In this document: positions 11,370 to 21,781 of the stretch, piece after piece
Numbering within the stretch: position 1 is the stretch's first letter
Layout of the letters: each line of letters opens with the position of its first letter
NCBI GenBank assembly: GCA_963576725.1
Contig: OY755241.1
Coordinates: forward strand, 24,340,449 to 24,404,448
DNA from: Azorinus chamasolen
Lineage: Eukaryota; Mollusca; Bivalvia; Cardiida; Solecurtidae
Direction: 5' to 3'
Length of the DNA: 64,000 nt
Notes under the pieces: generated by a model
Seen by the model: only the letters and a program-made list of their open reading frames with translations
The model's database searches: none
What the model was told of the DNA's origin: nothing
Position numbers and translations under genes: made by a program

Positions 11370-12574
11370 CTACATAAATAAGAAAGTATTGTCGTAGTCT
11401 TCACAGTTGTCTACGTGCTTCTCGAACATCCAAGTACCCCCATATCCGCATTCGTTTCAGAGTAGTAGTCGGCACAGTGGTGGTAGTAGATGTGGTGCTC
11501 TGAGTAGTAGTCGACACAGTGGTGGTAGTTACGAGCGTTCCGTAGGCTTCTATCTCGCATATCACTAAGGCACCTTGCTTTTTCACTCTAATAGCGGAGA
11601 CTGATCTCGTGAGGTCTATAGGTATAGTGTATACACCGTTACCATTATCCCCGTATGTGCCAGTAGAAGGGTCTTCGTGTTCTAACACTTCTATGACACC
11701 AGCGCCTAATCCTATTGTCAAGATGAGTCTAAATCCTTTTAACTGACCAGAAGTGTCCCCTCGTCCTCTGATTATCACCTGAGTTAATTTGTAAAAGTCC
11801 ACCAAATCAACTTTCATAGAGTTTGTACCAGTATCAAAACTCCCCGCGCAGCAACCGGTTCTATCCCAGTCGACGTTCGGATCCGTATTGTTAGGAGCGC
11901 ACCCGTCTACGGCCAATGCGCCCACCCACTTGTACCCTAGATAATCCGCCTCGTTGGTTGCATCGACATGTTTCGCGTAGGCTAAGTTCTCCGGTATCGG
12001 CGAGGTCGGATGAAAAGCAAACGCTTCCACCTCACATATAGTGAGCGGTTGGGTCGAGTTTACTATGATATTCGTTACAGGACTATGTGGAATGATTCCT
12101 GCCTCGACGTATTTGGTTTGTACTTCCTCATTAGTAGCTGACGTACTTAAGCCATCGTAGACTCGAGTCATATTACCGGCCGGACCCTTCACGTATACCT
12201 CGAAGTTCGTCAGTTTAGATCCATACACATATATTCTGTTTAGTATATGTTGTATATCCAATTCTACCGTCCACTCGTTATATCCACTCGCTTGACTGCT
12301 ACTACAGCAATCGGATGTACCTGCATTGGACTGTAAAGGGATACACCCGTCCACCGCGTACTCCGACATATAGGAGTGCCCTAACAATTCAAACGTGCAT
12401 GTTTGAGTAGTAGTCCGCTGAAAATGCCACATTTAGCCGCGATGGAGACATAAAGGGTTTATACACGTTGGTCACGTAATTAGGAGGTTGATCATGACAC
12501 ACACTTGAGTCAATTTGTACAGTAGAAGACAGGAGACCAACTATCGTCAGCAAAACCAACCCTGTGGATTGCAT
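11370..12574 (-). pseudogene. Secreted fucolectin/F5-8C-like protein with mucin-like tail, frameshifted
   Basis: The gene begins at 12574 with a clear signal peptide (MQSTGLVLLTIVGLLSSTVQ). A first lectin-like domain starts at LNVAFSADYYS, but that frame stops at 12389 and continues in a second frame (12432-11401) with AVDGC. A second domain starts NLAYAKHVDA and repeats the AVDGC pattern followed by a CC pair. This layout resembles fucolectin/discoidin (F5/8 type C) carbohydrate-binding domains. A Thr/Ser-rich mucin-like stretch follows. The last codons read differently in another frame that has two further cysteines and ends at 11370, so a second indel in the Thr repeat is possible. It is probably host-derived, secreted and glycan-binding. 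Confidence 0.65.
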
Positions 12575-12655
12575 CGTAAGATTCGAAAGGCTGGGTGAGT
12601 AGTTTCATGAATAGTTCGACTTTTATTTTTTATTTCTAACATAATTCTTACAATA

Positions 12656-15600
12656 TTATAAATAATATAAAATAGACCGAACACCCGAGACGGGCGCTTT
12701 GGGCAATTTCCTCTTCGAAGCTGTCTTTTTTTTCGTAGGAGGTTTAGGAAGTTGCAGCTTCGAATTCTTACCGGTAGGCTGCCATCGATTAACAGTCCCC
12801 GGGTCAATCCTATCAGTAGAAGGAGACGTCAGGTACGTTTCTATGTTGCATACAGCTACGGGGGTCTTGTCAAATCGTCTCTTCAGTGCTGTCCGCTTCT
12901 TCTTATCGGCCACCTGCGCGACTCTGATAAATTCGTTCAGCTTCTGTCTCGACGACCCCCCGACCCACGAATCCATAAACGTGCCTTCCGGTGACAATTT
13001 CAACTTCTTCACTTTCTGAACGGTTTGTTTAGAAAACGATTGTCTCTTGATCGGTGTGGGTTTAAGGTGAGCGTATTCATTCTGGTGTTGCACGTCTCTG
13101 CTACACACTCCTTTTGGACGGTCAATGATTAACCGAGCGAAGTGTTCTCTGGTGATGTGCTCAAAGTAATGGCAGCGAGACAGATCTAGAAAGAGCTCCG
13201 TTATTATGGAGGAGCATTCCGTCAATCCTTCTATGATGTCCACTATCTCCGACATGATGTCGTGCATAATCTTCGGCAGGCACAGTTTCAGATTTTGAGT
13301 AAGTACTTGGTTCTGCGTCGCAAGCTGCCAGGCGTGCTCGCATCCTTCCGCGGGCTCCACGGGTACCACTTTTACTTTTTCCTTCTCGAAGGCTGACTCC
13401 TCTCCGCTAGCTCTCAGTCTTTGTATCAAATCGTACTTCACGTCGGACGGTCTCAGCTTGGATTTGTCTATAGATAGCTTTATAGCTAACATCTCGTCTA
13501 TGTTCGTCACAGACCCGTTCAGTAGAGGTATGAGTATGTCATCTCTTATGAAGCAGTACATTTCCAGCAGTATGTCAGGGAGAAACTCGTTGTTGGACTG
13601 GTACGAGGATACTATATCTACCATCTTGCGTAGTATCTTCTTCTCGAAGCCGCTGGAATTCTTGTTCTTAATGCTCATCCCTTTAGCTACCGTTTTCTCC
13701 CCATCTAGAGGGATCTTCCCGCAGTACTTCTTGCACGTGTGAATGACGAACGGATCGTAGGTGTCCTTCGTTTGCCCTATATTCATCAATGGAGCCAACG
13801 GTAGGTTGGGATTGAATTTGGGTATAATCACCCTATTCATAAGAGTCTCTAGCATTTTAGCTCTAGCTACCATCTTGTTACCCACATTGTTCATCTTTTC
13901 ACAGAACGAATTCGCGGCCTGTCTAGCCATCAGTATGTCTGCCGGTAGTATCACTTTCTGGTTGGGATTCATGACCTCCGCTACAATGTTCGGATCTCCC
14001 GACAGCAAATCGTCAGTTTCAATGAGAAAGCTAATGGCTATGCTGTCCGTGTCACCGTACACTATAATGCAATTGTCCTTGCCGAAGTTTTCTATGGATT
14101 GCTCTATCATCGATGCCGTAGTCTGTCTTCCGGTAGCCGTGACTACGGCTCTGAATCCCCCTCTCATCAAAAGGTCTAGGAGTCCGTACAGCGAATTGAG
14201 AGCATATTTCTTGGCCGTGGCTAAGTCTTCGTACAGCTTGTACAAGGCTTTAAGTCTCTTCTTTTTTACGGGGTCTACACATACTTCGTATTGTTCATAA
14301 TAATCTTCACTTTTCATTTTGTCTTTCAACCTGTCCTCAAACACTCTGTTTATGGCCTTGCATATGGGAGATTTCCTCACTTTCTGGGTCAGTATAGCGT
14401 AGCAGTTGTTATCAACGCACTCTTCGAACTCTTCTCCGAAGTCCGAATAAGTCTTAAAGTCATCGCACCTTTTCGTGGTAAACCAGCGGTAGTGTACTCC
14501 TTCTATCAGCTCCGGATGCTCGGCTATCTGTTTCGCTGAGAGTCTCATCCCGTCCGCCAGATTGTCTGCGTTTATAGCGGACGGATACTCCGACGTTATG
14601 TCCATAAACATCACGCACCGGTTAATGCCGGGGTTAGGAGTGACAATCAAGGCCCCGTCAAACTGTAGATTTTCGATCTCCACTTTCTTGACTCTCTCAT
14701 ACAGAGCGTCTACAATGTCCGAGTACAGGTCTTCGTATTCGGATACTCTAAGAGGAACCGTTGCCTTGTATATCTCCCTGATGAAGTCCAAAGATATGGT
14801 CCATCTCGGTAGAATGTGACGTTTCTCGGCACGTTTCACCGTGAAGAAGTTCTCTTGAGCGAATTGTTTCAGCCACTCGTGCTCACCCTTGGTCGTTCGT
14901 TTGTGGTACTTCTTGAACTGTTTCATGATCATCTCTAGATCTTCGTGAGGACTCAACCCACCCCCTTTTCTTCTGATTGTAACCAGGTACACCAGAAATT
15001 CGTCTAGCAGCGCTACGTGCTCGGTTCCGTACAGCATCTTGAACTTGATCCTGTAATCGGCGAACTGTTTACGAATGTACGCCTCGTCCTTAGGTAGGGT
15101 CAGCCACCACAGGTAAGACAGGAGATGCTTTGTTGTGAACTTGGTACTCGCGTCCTTGTTGCATTCTAAATCTAAAAATGTGTCCATCACAGCTATTGCT
15201 TCCTCGTATCCGATACTGTCACGCATCTTGTCGGGAAGAGGATGTGGTATTGTCAATGGCATGGGAGCTATCAGGGTGCCTGTGCCACCTTCTTCCTCCT
15301 CACCGCTACTATAATTTGACGAGTCTATCCCTGACATGTAGCTCATTTTTGACAGATACGTTTTCATTCTACAGTTTCCGTTTGAGAAATCTACGCAGAT
15401 TTGATTCGATCTACTGTTGTCTGTTAGGTCGTTCACTCGACTTAGATCGAAGTTATTTAGAATAATTTTCGTCACGTTCTTGGCTATTATCTTGTACTCG
15501 AAGCTAGCTTTGGGACGATTAACTTGCCTAGACTTCACTCCGTCCATTTTTTCGAACCTGTACCTCAGCAGTGTCGCTTGATACGATTGCCTCCCGCTCA

Positions 15601-17575
15601 TGGTTAGATCGTACGGACTGCCGAAGATCCTCTGCTTGGATACAAACAGCTTGATCAGTTTGTCAAATCTAGCGTTCAGCAGGCACTCCGTAACCCAGGT
15701 ATCTACCATCGCGTACTGCATGAACAGCGGGTCTCTTGCTTTAAATTTCTCGTGAATCTTGGTGTGTGGCAGATCTATTTTGTGGACGCCTAGTACAGAT
15801 TGGCACATGTCATTTAGCGCTTCCGTACTGGTAGACAGGTTGGTCATGAGGTCAAGATTGATAATTGCTTCCCAGTCAAGATAGTCCGATTGGAGTACGT
15901 GAGGTGGTATCATGCTGTGTTCTCGATCCGTTCCGGGAATCATCAACCTTAAGTCTCTGTGTCTGGATATGAGGTTAGACCTGATGGACCTGCCTGACCT
16001 TGTCAAATTCAGGGGAGACATGGTGTCATATACGTATCCTTTAGACATTGTTAATCTCAATTTGGAACTGTTATCGAATGGATCAGGCCAGTACCGCGGA
16101 TCGTGTCCGTAGGCTTTCTTGAACTCCGCGTGCATGTAAGCTCTGATCATGAATTTGTTGTCGTACTCTAACCCATTGTACTGTCCTAGTATTACCGGTC
16201 TGTCTTTCTTGAGTGTCTCGAAAAAGATACGAGTCAGTTCGGCTTGGTCTGTACACTTGATGACGCGAGTACGGATCTTGTCTCCTTCGACCATCAATTC
16301 AGTTCTACCTCTCATATGGTCTGCTAGCTTCGGCTGATTTATGGGCAAGTCAGCGTATCCATCGGGTGTATCTGATCCGAAGTATTCGTCTCTCTTTCCA
16401 AACTTGTCAAAGTCAGGAGTCATAGTCGTTAGATACAGCGAGCTCTTCATGCACCCGGTCCCGCCGTAATTCACGTACGACAAGGCTACTATCTTGTTGG
16501 TTACCCCATCTACATCTGTCTTCCGTTTCACCACGCTTTCTATATCGTACACGGAATACTTGATGGTCTTCAGAAACTCGTCTGTGTAATCGTACGTCTC
16601 TTTGGGTATGAACGGCAGGTCTCTGGTCTCTCCTAGATACGGAATCTCCCTGTCTATCCAGTCGGGATTGGTGAATCTATTGACAGTGTCTTCCTTGTCG
16701 ATTCGGCTGTTGTACATGTACCTATTGTCCAGTTTATTGAAGTCCAACACATTATTGTCGGCAAACAGATTCACATCTTTCACGTTCTGGCGATTGTTGG
16801 CGCATTTGCGACAGACTGGTACCATTTTGTCATTGTCATCGATGGTGGCTACCCAGTTCGTGCTAATTTCGGGATGCATCTCGCAGTAATTGCCCGCGTA
16901 GGAGCATTCTTCTACGAACTCGTCCAGGAGATGGTGTTGGTTGTCATACAAATGACGGTACTCCCCTTCTTTCTTCTGAATGCAGGACGGATACTGGTAC
17001 GGTCCGTGTTTCTTTGTGAACTCGACAGCGTCCTGTTCCGAGTGGAAAATTATCTTCTTAAAGTATCCTTTCTCTCTCTCTCCCGTAACTGGATTGATGC
17101 ACCCCGGATCTACCAGCTCGAATTCTTCGTCGGTCGGGCAGTCAGTCTTCTCGTATATGCTGTATTTGGGATTCAAGCACACGCATCCCCAAGTCTCCGA
17201 CGTGTCGAGCTCTCCGTTCTCCAAAATAGGGTATCCCATCAGCAGCACGCTGTCTATTGAAGGCCATTGATACTGGGGTGTTCCGTTGTCAATATTCTGT
17301 CTGATCAAAGAATACAAGTCGGGATTCACACTCTCCAGGTAGTGAATATTCACCGTTCTGTATATAGCGGATAGACCCGTCTTGAACGGTAACTGTCTGT
17401 ATACGAACCCTTTCCCCGTTCTCTTTGAAGATGGTGCAGCAGCATCTTGTTCAGTTGGCACATTTTGTTCGTGGTCGCCCCCGAAGCTACTACTCCACCC
17501 GTCTTCATCGTCCCAAATGTCGTCAAAATTGAACTCGTAATCGGACTCTTCCGTGTCATCCTTGCGCTTCATCAC
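12656..17575 (-). CDS. Family B DNA polymerase catalytic subunit (herpesvirus type)
   Basis: This intact 1639-residue protein replicates the viral genome in the nucleus. Exonuclease motifs are Exo I YDIESV (about 343), Exo II YNGLEYDNKF (466-475) and Exo III YAMVDTW (621-627). Polymerase motifs are A DITSEYPS (992-999), B KKYALNSLYG (1122-1131) and C YGDTDS (1173-1178, two catalytic Asp), with KKYCG near 1282. It is longer than typical herpesvirus polymerases (about 1000-1250), with a long acidic N-terminus, an insertion between Exo III and motif A that includes an acidic SSGEEEE stretch, and a Lys-rich C-terminal tail that may bind a processivity factor. It starts at ATG 17575. All catalytic residues are present, so no decay is evident. 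Confidence 0.95.
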   Translation of the reverse strand: MMKRKDDTEESDYEFNFDDIWDDEDGWSSSFGGDHEQNVPTEQDAAAPSSKRTGKGFVYRQLPFKTGLSAIYRTVNIHYLESVNPDLYSLIRQNIDNGTPQYQWPSIDSVLLMGYPILENGELDTSETWGCVCLNPKYSIYEKTDCPTDEEFELVDPGCINPVTGEREKGYFKKIIFHSEQDAVEFTKKHGPYQYPSCIQKKEGEYRHLYDNQHHLLDEFVEECSYAGNYCEMHPEISTNWVATIDDNDKMVPVCRKCANNRQNVKDVNLFADNNVLDFNKLDNRYMYNSRIDKEDTVNRFTNPDWIDREIPYLGETRDLPFIPKETYDYTDEFLKTIKYSVYDIESVVKRKTDVDGVTNKIVALSYVNYGGTGCMKSSLYLTTMTPDFDKFGKRDEYFGSDTPDGYADLPINQPKLADHMRGRTELMVEGDKIRTRVIKCTDQAELTRIFFETLKKDRPVILGQYNGLEYDNKFMIRAYMHAEFKKAYGHDPRYWPDPFDNSSKLRLTMSKGYVYDTMSPLNLTRSGRSIRSNLISRHRDLRLMIPGTDREHSMIPPHVLQSDYLDWEAIINLDLMTNLSTSTEALNDMCQSVLGVHKIDLPHTKIHEKFKARDPLFMQYAMVDTWVTECLLNARFDKLIKLFVSKQRIFGSPYDLTMSGRQSYQATLLRYRFEKMDGVKSRQVNRPKASFEYKIIAKNVTKIILNNFDLSRVNDLTDNSRSNQICVDFSNGNCRMKTYLSKMSYMSGIDSSNYSSGEEEEGGTGTLIAPMPLTIPHPLPDKMRDSIGYEEAIAVMDTFLDLECNKDASTKFTTKHLLSYLWWLTLPKDEAYIRKQFADYRIKFKMLYGTEHVALLDEFLVYLVTIRRKGGGLSPHEDLEMIMKQFKKYHKRTTKGEHEWLKQFAQENFFTVKRAEKRHILPRWTISLDFIREIYKATVPLRVSEYEDLYSDIVDALYERVKKVEIENLQFDGALIVTPNPGINRCVMFMDITSEYPSAINADNLADGMRLSAKQIAEHPELIEGVHYRWFTTKRCDDFKTYSDFGEEFEECVDNNCYAILTQKVRKSPICKAINRVFEDRLKDKMKSEDYYEQYEVCVDPVKKKRLKALYKLYEDLATAKKYALNSLYGLLDLLMRGGFRAVVTATGRQTTASMIEQSIENFGKDNCIIVYGDTDSIAISFLIETDDLLSGDPNIVAEVMNPNQKVILPADILMARQAANSFCEKMNNVGNKMVARAKMLETLMNRVIIPKFNPNLPLAPLMNIGQTKDTYDPFVIHTCKKYCGKIPLDGEKTVAKGMSIKNKNSSGFEKKILRKMVDIVSSYQSNNEFLPDILLEMYCFIRDDILIPLLNGSVTNIDEMLAIKLSIDKSKLRPSDVKYDLIQRLRASGEESAFEKEKVKVVPVEPAEGCEHAWQLATQNQVLTQNLKLCLPKIMHDIMSEIVDIIEGLTECSSIITELFLDLSRCHYFEHITREHFARLIIDRPKGVCSRDVQHQNEYAHLKPTPIKRQSFSKQTVQKVKKLKLSPEGTFMDSWVGGSSRQKLNEFIRVAQVADKKKRTALKRRFDKTPVAVCNIETYLTSPSTDRIDPGTVNRWQPTGKNSKLQLPKPPTKKKTASKRKLPKAPVSGVRSILYYL

Positions 17576-17890
17576 TTATTTATGACGTCATCTTCCAAAA
17601 ATGTATTGATATTATACTATAAATTTATAAACGTAAGAGTAATAAGGAATTACCCTCATTATACCCGTAGGTTCTAAAGTGTACTTAGGAATACACTCGT
17701 GTGGAATCATCATAGGGTAATACGTAAAACTCGATCGAGTCCGTCAGTCTATTTTCGGTCCTCGATGCGTGAACACGTATCAGTCCGAACCGATCTTATC
17801 TCGAGTAGCACAAAACGCAATAACTCGTCCTATAATACAATATTATCCAATCTACGATTATATACACCGCACGGTACATACTAACGTCTC
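17576..17890 (-). promoter_or_regulatory. DNA polymerase upstream region with CRE-like site and TATA candidates
   Basis: These 315 bases have no gene. TGACGTCA (17583-17590) lies a few bases before the polymerase start codon. TATA candidates on the minus strand are near 17620 (TTTATAAATTTATAG) and 17861-17867 (TATATAA). An ATTACCC motif occurs near 17651. Which TATA is used is unknown. Confidence 0.45.
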
Positions 17891-18514
17891 TCACGCTAAC
17901 GCGAGGACAGCCTGAGGTTTAGGACGCTTCGTTTTCTTTTTGTCCTGCCGGCTCGGAGAAGGAAGAGATGGATGAGTAGAAGAAGCTTTCTTAATAAGAG
18001 GACGAGGGGTAGAAGATAGATTGGAACCAACAGTAGTGATATTAGAGAGTGGTAGTTCCGTTATAGCCACCTCTTGATGCTTTTGATTGGAAGACAGCCT
18101 GTTACTGACATCTTTCAACATACTAGAGACTTTACGCTGTTGTTCCTGTTCTATGTGTGTACTCACGGCAACTTGCAATACGGCAGCTTCCGTCTTCGCA
18201 TCCATCTTATTGTTCCTCGTGGTACTAGCCAGGTTTACTATGGAGGATAGATCATTGAGAGTGTTTCCCATATTCTGAGGCTGTTGCTGCTGAGAATGCA
18301 GATAGTTCGTCACTGTATACAGGGGGTCTTCCGATTCGCAGATTATCTCGTCAGTAGATTCATCATTAATATCTATATAGGTTCCTAACAAAGCGTTCGT
18401 ATCTTCCGAGCCCTTCTTACTACCTTTGAGATACCTGCGGTTATTCTTGACTCCCGATTGAGAAGAAGAGACGGACTCGCTGCACCATACTAGCCTACAT
18501 AGACTGCTACCCAT
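17891..18514 (-). CDS. Predicted acylated (myristoylated) tegument-like protein
   Basis: The 207-residue product begins MGSSLCRLVW. Gly2 with small residues at 3 and 4 fits N-myristoylation and Cys6 could be palmitoylated, so the protein may sit on membranes. The frame is open up to 18640, but a TATAAAAA box on the minus strand at 18616-18609 sits about 100 bp before ATG 18514, which supports the shorter start. The rest has an acidic patch (about 50-65), a Gln-rich stretch and a Lys/Arg/Pro tail, and appears largely disordered. Small acylated tegument proteins such as UL11 are a herpesvirus theme, but no homology is claimed. Confidence 0.6.
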   Translation of the reverse strand: MGSSLCRLVWCSESVSSSQSGVKNNRRYLKGSKKGSEDTNALLGTYIDINDESTDEIICESEDPLYTVTNYLHSQQQQPQNMGNTLNDLSSIVNLASTTRNNKMDAKTEAAVLQVAVSTHIEQEQQRKVSSMLKDVSNRLSSNQKHQEVAITELPLSNITTVGSNLSSTPRPLIKKASSTHPSLPSPSRQDKKKTKRPKPQAVLALA

Positions 18515-18608
18515 GGCAAAAAGCGGCGGAACTCGAGCGTTCTCTTGTCTGTTAATTCCGGTACAGTCCGTGTATCGCATAGACCAGGCCGAATCGTTCT
18601 GTTTCTCG

Positions 18609-18616
18609 TTTTTATA
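18609..18616 (-). promoter_or_regulatory. TATA box for the acylated protein gene
   Basis: TATAAAAA on the minus strand lies about 95-100 bp before the chosen start codon at 18514 and inside the longer reading frame, so transcription from it would use the shorter start. Confidence 0.55.
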
Positions 18617-18708
18617 CGAGATCACGGAAGAGCTGATCAATGACTCTAGACTAATAGAGGCTCAGACCCCGTACGTACTAGTAGTTAAACTTCTAACCAA
18701 GGACAACG

Positions 18709-20622
18709 CTACTTCCGGAACTGCAGCGTATTCTCTGGAGAAGGTGTTCTGCTCTTGGCAGATTTCTTATGTTTCTTAGAAGCGCACGAACTGTCAGAGT
18801 CAGAAGCGCACGAACTGTCAGAGTCAGAGTCTGAGGATGACGACCCAGAAGAAAATGACTCTTTACTTTTGGGCGGGGGGGTCGTGCGTTTTTTGGTCAA
18901 TGTCTTTCTCTTAGTCGGGCTGCTTTCCCGTCTGCTTCCTCGGTCAGAGTCAGTGTCAGATAAAGAGGGTGTACATGATGAAGGTACGGACTCACCTTTA
19001 AGAAATGACTCGGATCTAGGACCAGGTCCATTCTGTCTGTCTTCCACAACCTCGGGCTGTTGCTGCTGGGGAAAAGTCATATTTACAGATACAGTTTCGC
19101 TACATACCGTTCTCTCAGCGCTATCAGGCTCCATTACCTCGCAACAATCACTCTCATCAGACAGATTGTTTACCACATGCAGATTTTTCACCTCAGTCTC
19201 AGACGCCATATAATAGTCCATCGCATCATCAGCGCATATGGATTTATATTCATTAGACAGCTTCATCTCAGGATCACAAAATATCTCATCCATACACACA
19301 TCATTCTCACTGGCAGTTTGTTGACAATGCTCAGGGGGGACGGGTGAGGTGGGTAAGTCGGGAATATGAGCCACAGCAGCCGCAGTCTCTTCAGCACCCG
19401 ACGCACCGCGACCCGCAGAAGTTGACGGTTTCTCGCCATCAACAACCACGGGTACGGGCTCGGAAGGCAAAGTTAACAATGTAAGGCCGAATCCCATGTT
19501 TTCGTTACCCTTCACGAAGTACTTATCGTACACTTTTTCGACCCTATCCAAAAATTTCAGAAAAACCTTATGTTCATTATCACCCCACACCTGACTGCGG
19601 CTCATATTCAAATTAAAGAACTGCTTTTCCAACCCTTTATACATATCAGCACTGATTCTCAGGGCATTATTGGACGGCAGACTAAGTCGGATGGCTAAAC
19701 AAGCCAGCATCCTGATAGGGGAGTGGGCCTCACTCGAGGTATCAAAGTCGGTCTGCAATACTCGCTGAGATTTCCCAATGTCAGCGAGCACTGCGACCCA
19801 CGATGGATCATCATTGTCAACAAACTTGTCAAAACAATGACTCTCTCCTTTAATCAACATGCGCAGATTATCATACAATCTAATTACATTCTTGATCTTC
19901 TGCCTCGCCTCGGTAAAGTCTATTTGTTTGTCCATATCGTCCTTCTCGCCAACGCAGGTCAGGTAACCGAACATAAATATCAACCAGTTGTACTGCTTAA
20001 ACAGGTCACGCCTCAGCACCTCCAGCTTCTCACATTCATCTTCATCTAAGTCCTTAGTCATACTACTCAAAAAGTTCTCCAAATCGTCAAACTCCAACTT
20101 ATCCTCCGGCTTGCCGCAATATCTCGCCAGCACGGGACCTAAAACGGCTCTCATCACGAAGGCATTGGTCGTCTTACCGGCCTGCAACTTCTTGAACTGC
20201 GCATGTCCTGCCAGGGATGCTAACTTGGCGCATAAGTTGGCAAGCCAGGGACATCTCACCACGTCCTTAGAATTCTCCAGAGTTATCATGCAGATCAGCC
20301 TCTTGTACACACCAAGCATGTAGTCCTTGTCATATACCCTCTTCTGCAAAACATAACAAACAACGGGGGTTGGTCAGTTTTCTGTTTGTCAATTAACACA
20401 GAAATAAGTGTAATCGGGTCTTGGTAAAGTTAAAGCATTTCACGCGCGAACCGAATCAATTACACTTCTATAATTTCACGCGAACCGAATCAAATCACAT
20501 TCTATCTACGCATACTGCGCGCAAAATAAAACAAAGTTCTCACAACTTACCTTCTTAGCAGACTTGTCCTTCTTAGAAGACTCGTCGGTCGTCTTGCGGG
20601 GAGTTTGCTTAGTATTGGCCAT
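18709..20622 (-). CDS. Spliced viral regulatory protein, immediate-early-like
   Basis: The coding sequence has two exons. Exon 20622-20551 encodes 24 Lys/Thr-rich residues starting MANTKQT and ends at AAG|GTAAGT. The second coding exon starts at 20343 after TTTTGCAG and runs to 18709 in phase 0, giving about 568 residues. The 546-codon open frame begins at a TTG inside the intron acceptor, so it is not a true start. The N-terminal half is folded-looking and helical. The C-terminal half is acidic and then Ser-rich with repeated DSDSSCASDSD units, like transactivator tails. With a noncoding first exon, a CRE plus TATA promoter and upstream repeats, it resembles the major immediate-early genes of betaherpesviruses in layout only. 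The function is inferred. Confidence 0.7.
20344..20550 (-). other. Intron 2 of the immediate-early-like gene (207 bp)
   Basis: The donor is AAG|GTAAGTTGTG at 20551/20550. The acceptor is a pyrimidine-rich stretch ending TTTTGCAG at 20344. The reading frame is kept in phase 0 across it. Short direct repeats of the form TTCACGCG(C)GAACCGAATCAA lie inside (about 20440-20490). Confidence 0.75.
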
Positions 20623-20647
20623 CTCGAACGGTTTGATTAGTTCTCAC

Positions 20648-21362
20648 CTGCAACAGACGAAACCAAAAACAATTTTAAACACGCGGGACTTAAACAACAA
20701 ACGCCAAATAAAACAAAAATTGATCCGTAACCTACAGTCTAATACGCAGGAAATTAACGTGCTTTAAGTCTAACATTTCAGTAAAATAACCAACAGAGTC
20801 AAGTACACAGATTGTAATAAACGACAAACAGATCAGTAATGGGAAATGAAATGACCTATGTAAATCAATCCATTCCTGGGAAATGAAATGACCTATGTAA
20901 ATCAATCCATTCCTGGGAAATGAAATGACCTATGTAAATCAATCCATTCCCCATGTACTAACACAACATTTTATAAGTCCGAAAACTATAACAGACAATT
21001 TCCTAGTCAAAAACACTATAACAAAAAAGTCTAAGTCGGAAACTATACTAAGTTATTATAACGGATCCAAAATTGTCTAAGTCCACACGACAGCCCTAAA
21101 ATTTTCTAAGTTCGCAAAGTCATTCGTAGGAATAAACATTCTAACATACAACAACATCCTGAACAATTGTTAAGTTCGTATGAGAACGTACAGAATTTGT
21201 TAAAAGTTTGAACACTCTTTGAAAAAATTCTACGTCTAAATGCGTGTGAGAACTTAGACAATTATTGACCACGGGAGAACTTAGACAAATGTCATTGTTT
21301 GAAAAACTTAGAACATAAGACAACAAAATATGAAACAAGAAAATAATAACAGTTCAACTTAC
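20648..21362 (-). other. Intron 1 (5' UTR intron) of the immediate-early-like gene
   Basis: The donor ACAA|GTAAGTTGAA lies at 21363/21362. The acceptor at 20648 follows a pyrimidine-rich tract ending CTGTTGCAG. The intron is 715 bp and AT-rich, with no ORF. It holds the triple 37-bp repeat and a series of loosely repeated CTAAGTCCG / GAACTTAGACAA motifs from about 20970 to 21310. Confidence 0.65.
20841..20951 (-). repeat. Three tandem copies of a 37-bp repeat in intron 1
   Basis: The unit begins GGGAAATGAAATGACCTATG. Copies start at 20841, 20878 and 20915 and are identical except for the last base. Each contains ATGTAAAT, one change from the octamer motif. An intronic enhancer function is possible but unproven. 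Confidence 0.9.
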
Positions 21363-21548
21363 TTGTATTAAGCTCAGGGGGGTAATTCGATATTATCCTT
21401 AGATGTTCACTACTCGACTGCCCACAGCGGTTTATACCGTTGACTGTGTGAGAGTTCTTAGACTATCAGACTGTCTGTTACATTGAAAGGCCCCCTTTAT
21501 CGTAGAGGATTTTTCGAGTGTTTGAGAAGAGACATACGTATAGGGAGT
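21363..21548 (-). other. Noncoding exon 1 of the immediate-early-like gene
   Basis: A TATA box at 21582-21576 predicts a start near 21548, and a consensus donor (GTAAGT) ends the exon at 21363. The exon includes one copy of the 41-bp leader repeat (21478-21518). The start site is estimated from TATA spacing. Confidence 0.5.
21478..21518 (-). repeat. 41-bp leader repeat, copy 1
   Basis: On the plus strand it starts TTACATTGAAAGGCCCCC and ends TTTTTCGAG. It matches 22847-22887 with two mismatches. It sits in the noncoding first exon of the immediate-early-like gene. Confidence 0.85.
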
Positions 21549-21575
21549 GTAATATCAGCGTAATCCTTCTATAGT

Positions 21576-21592
21576 TTATATAAATGACGTCA
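21576..21592 (-). promoter_or_regulatory. CRE plus TATA core promoter of the immediate-early-like gene
   Basis: On the minus strand TGACGTCA (21592-21585) is followed two bases later by TATATAA (21582-21576). The next 30 bases lead to the expected start. A GGGACTTTTC motif resembling a Rel/NF-kB site lies at about 21607-21616. Confidence 0.6.
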
Positions 21593-21781
21593 CACTCTCC
21601 GGTGCAGGGACTTTTCGAATGTTGCTTATCGAGGATAACTCACACTCCCTATACGTTTGAGAGGTAATGTCAAATATGGGTACAATTACAATAAAATGTC
21701 TCCAATAAACGCGCAATACTACCATAACGCCGGTACTAAGATATTCGCGTACTAAGGCCATGGAGAGTAAAAAACGAGTAA

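Noticed and set aside
18513..18779. An 88-codon plus-strand ORF starting MAKSGGTRAF
   Set aside because: It looks protein-like in places but runs antisense across two better supported minus-strand genes and has no promoter or family evidence.
20341..20349. The start of the 546-codon ORF as the real start of the regulatory protein
   Set aside because: The frame opens with TTG inside a splice acceptor; the upstream exon with ATG 20622 and a perfect donor is better.
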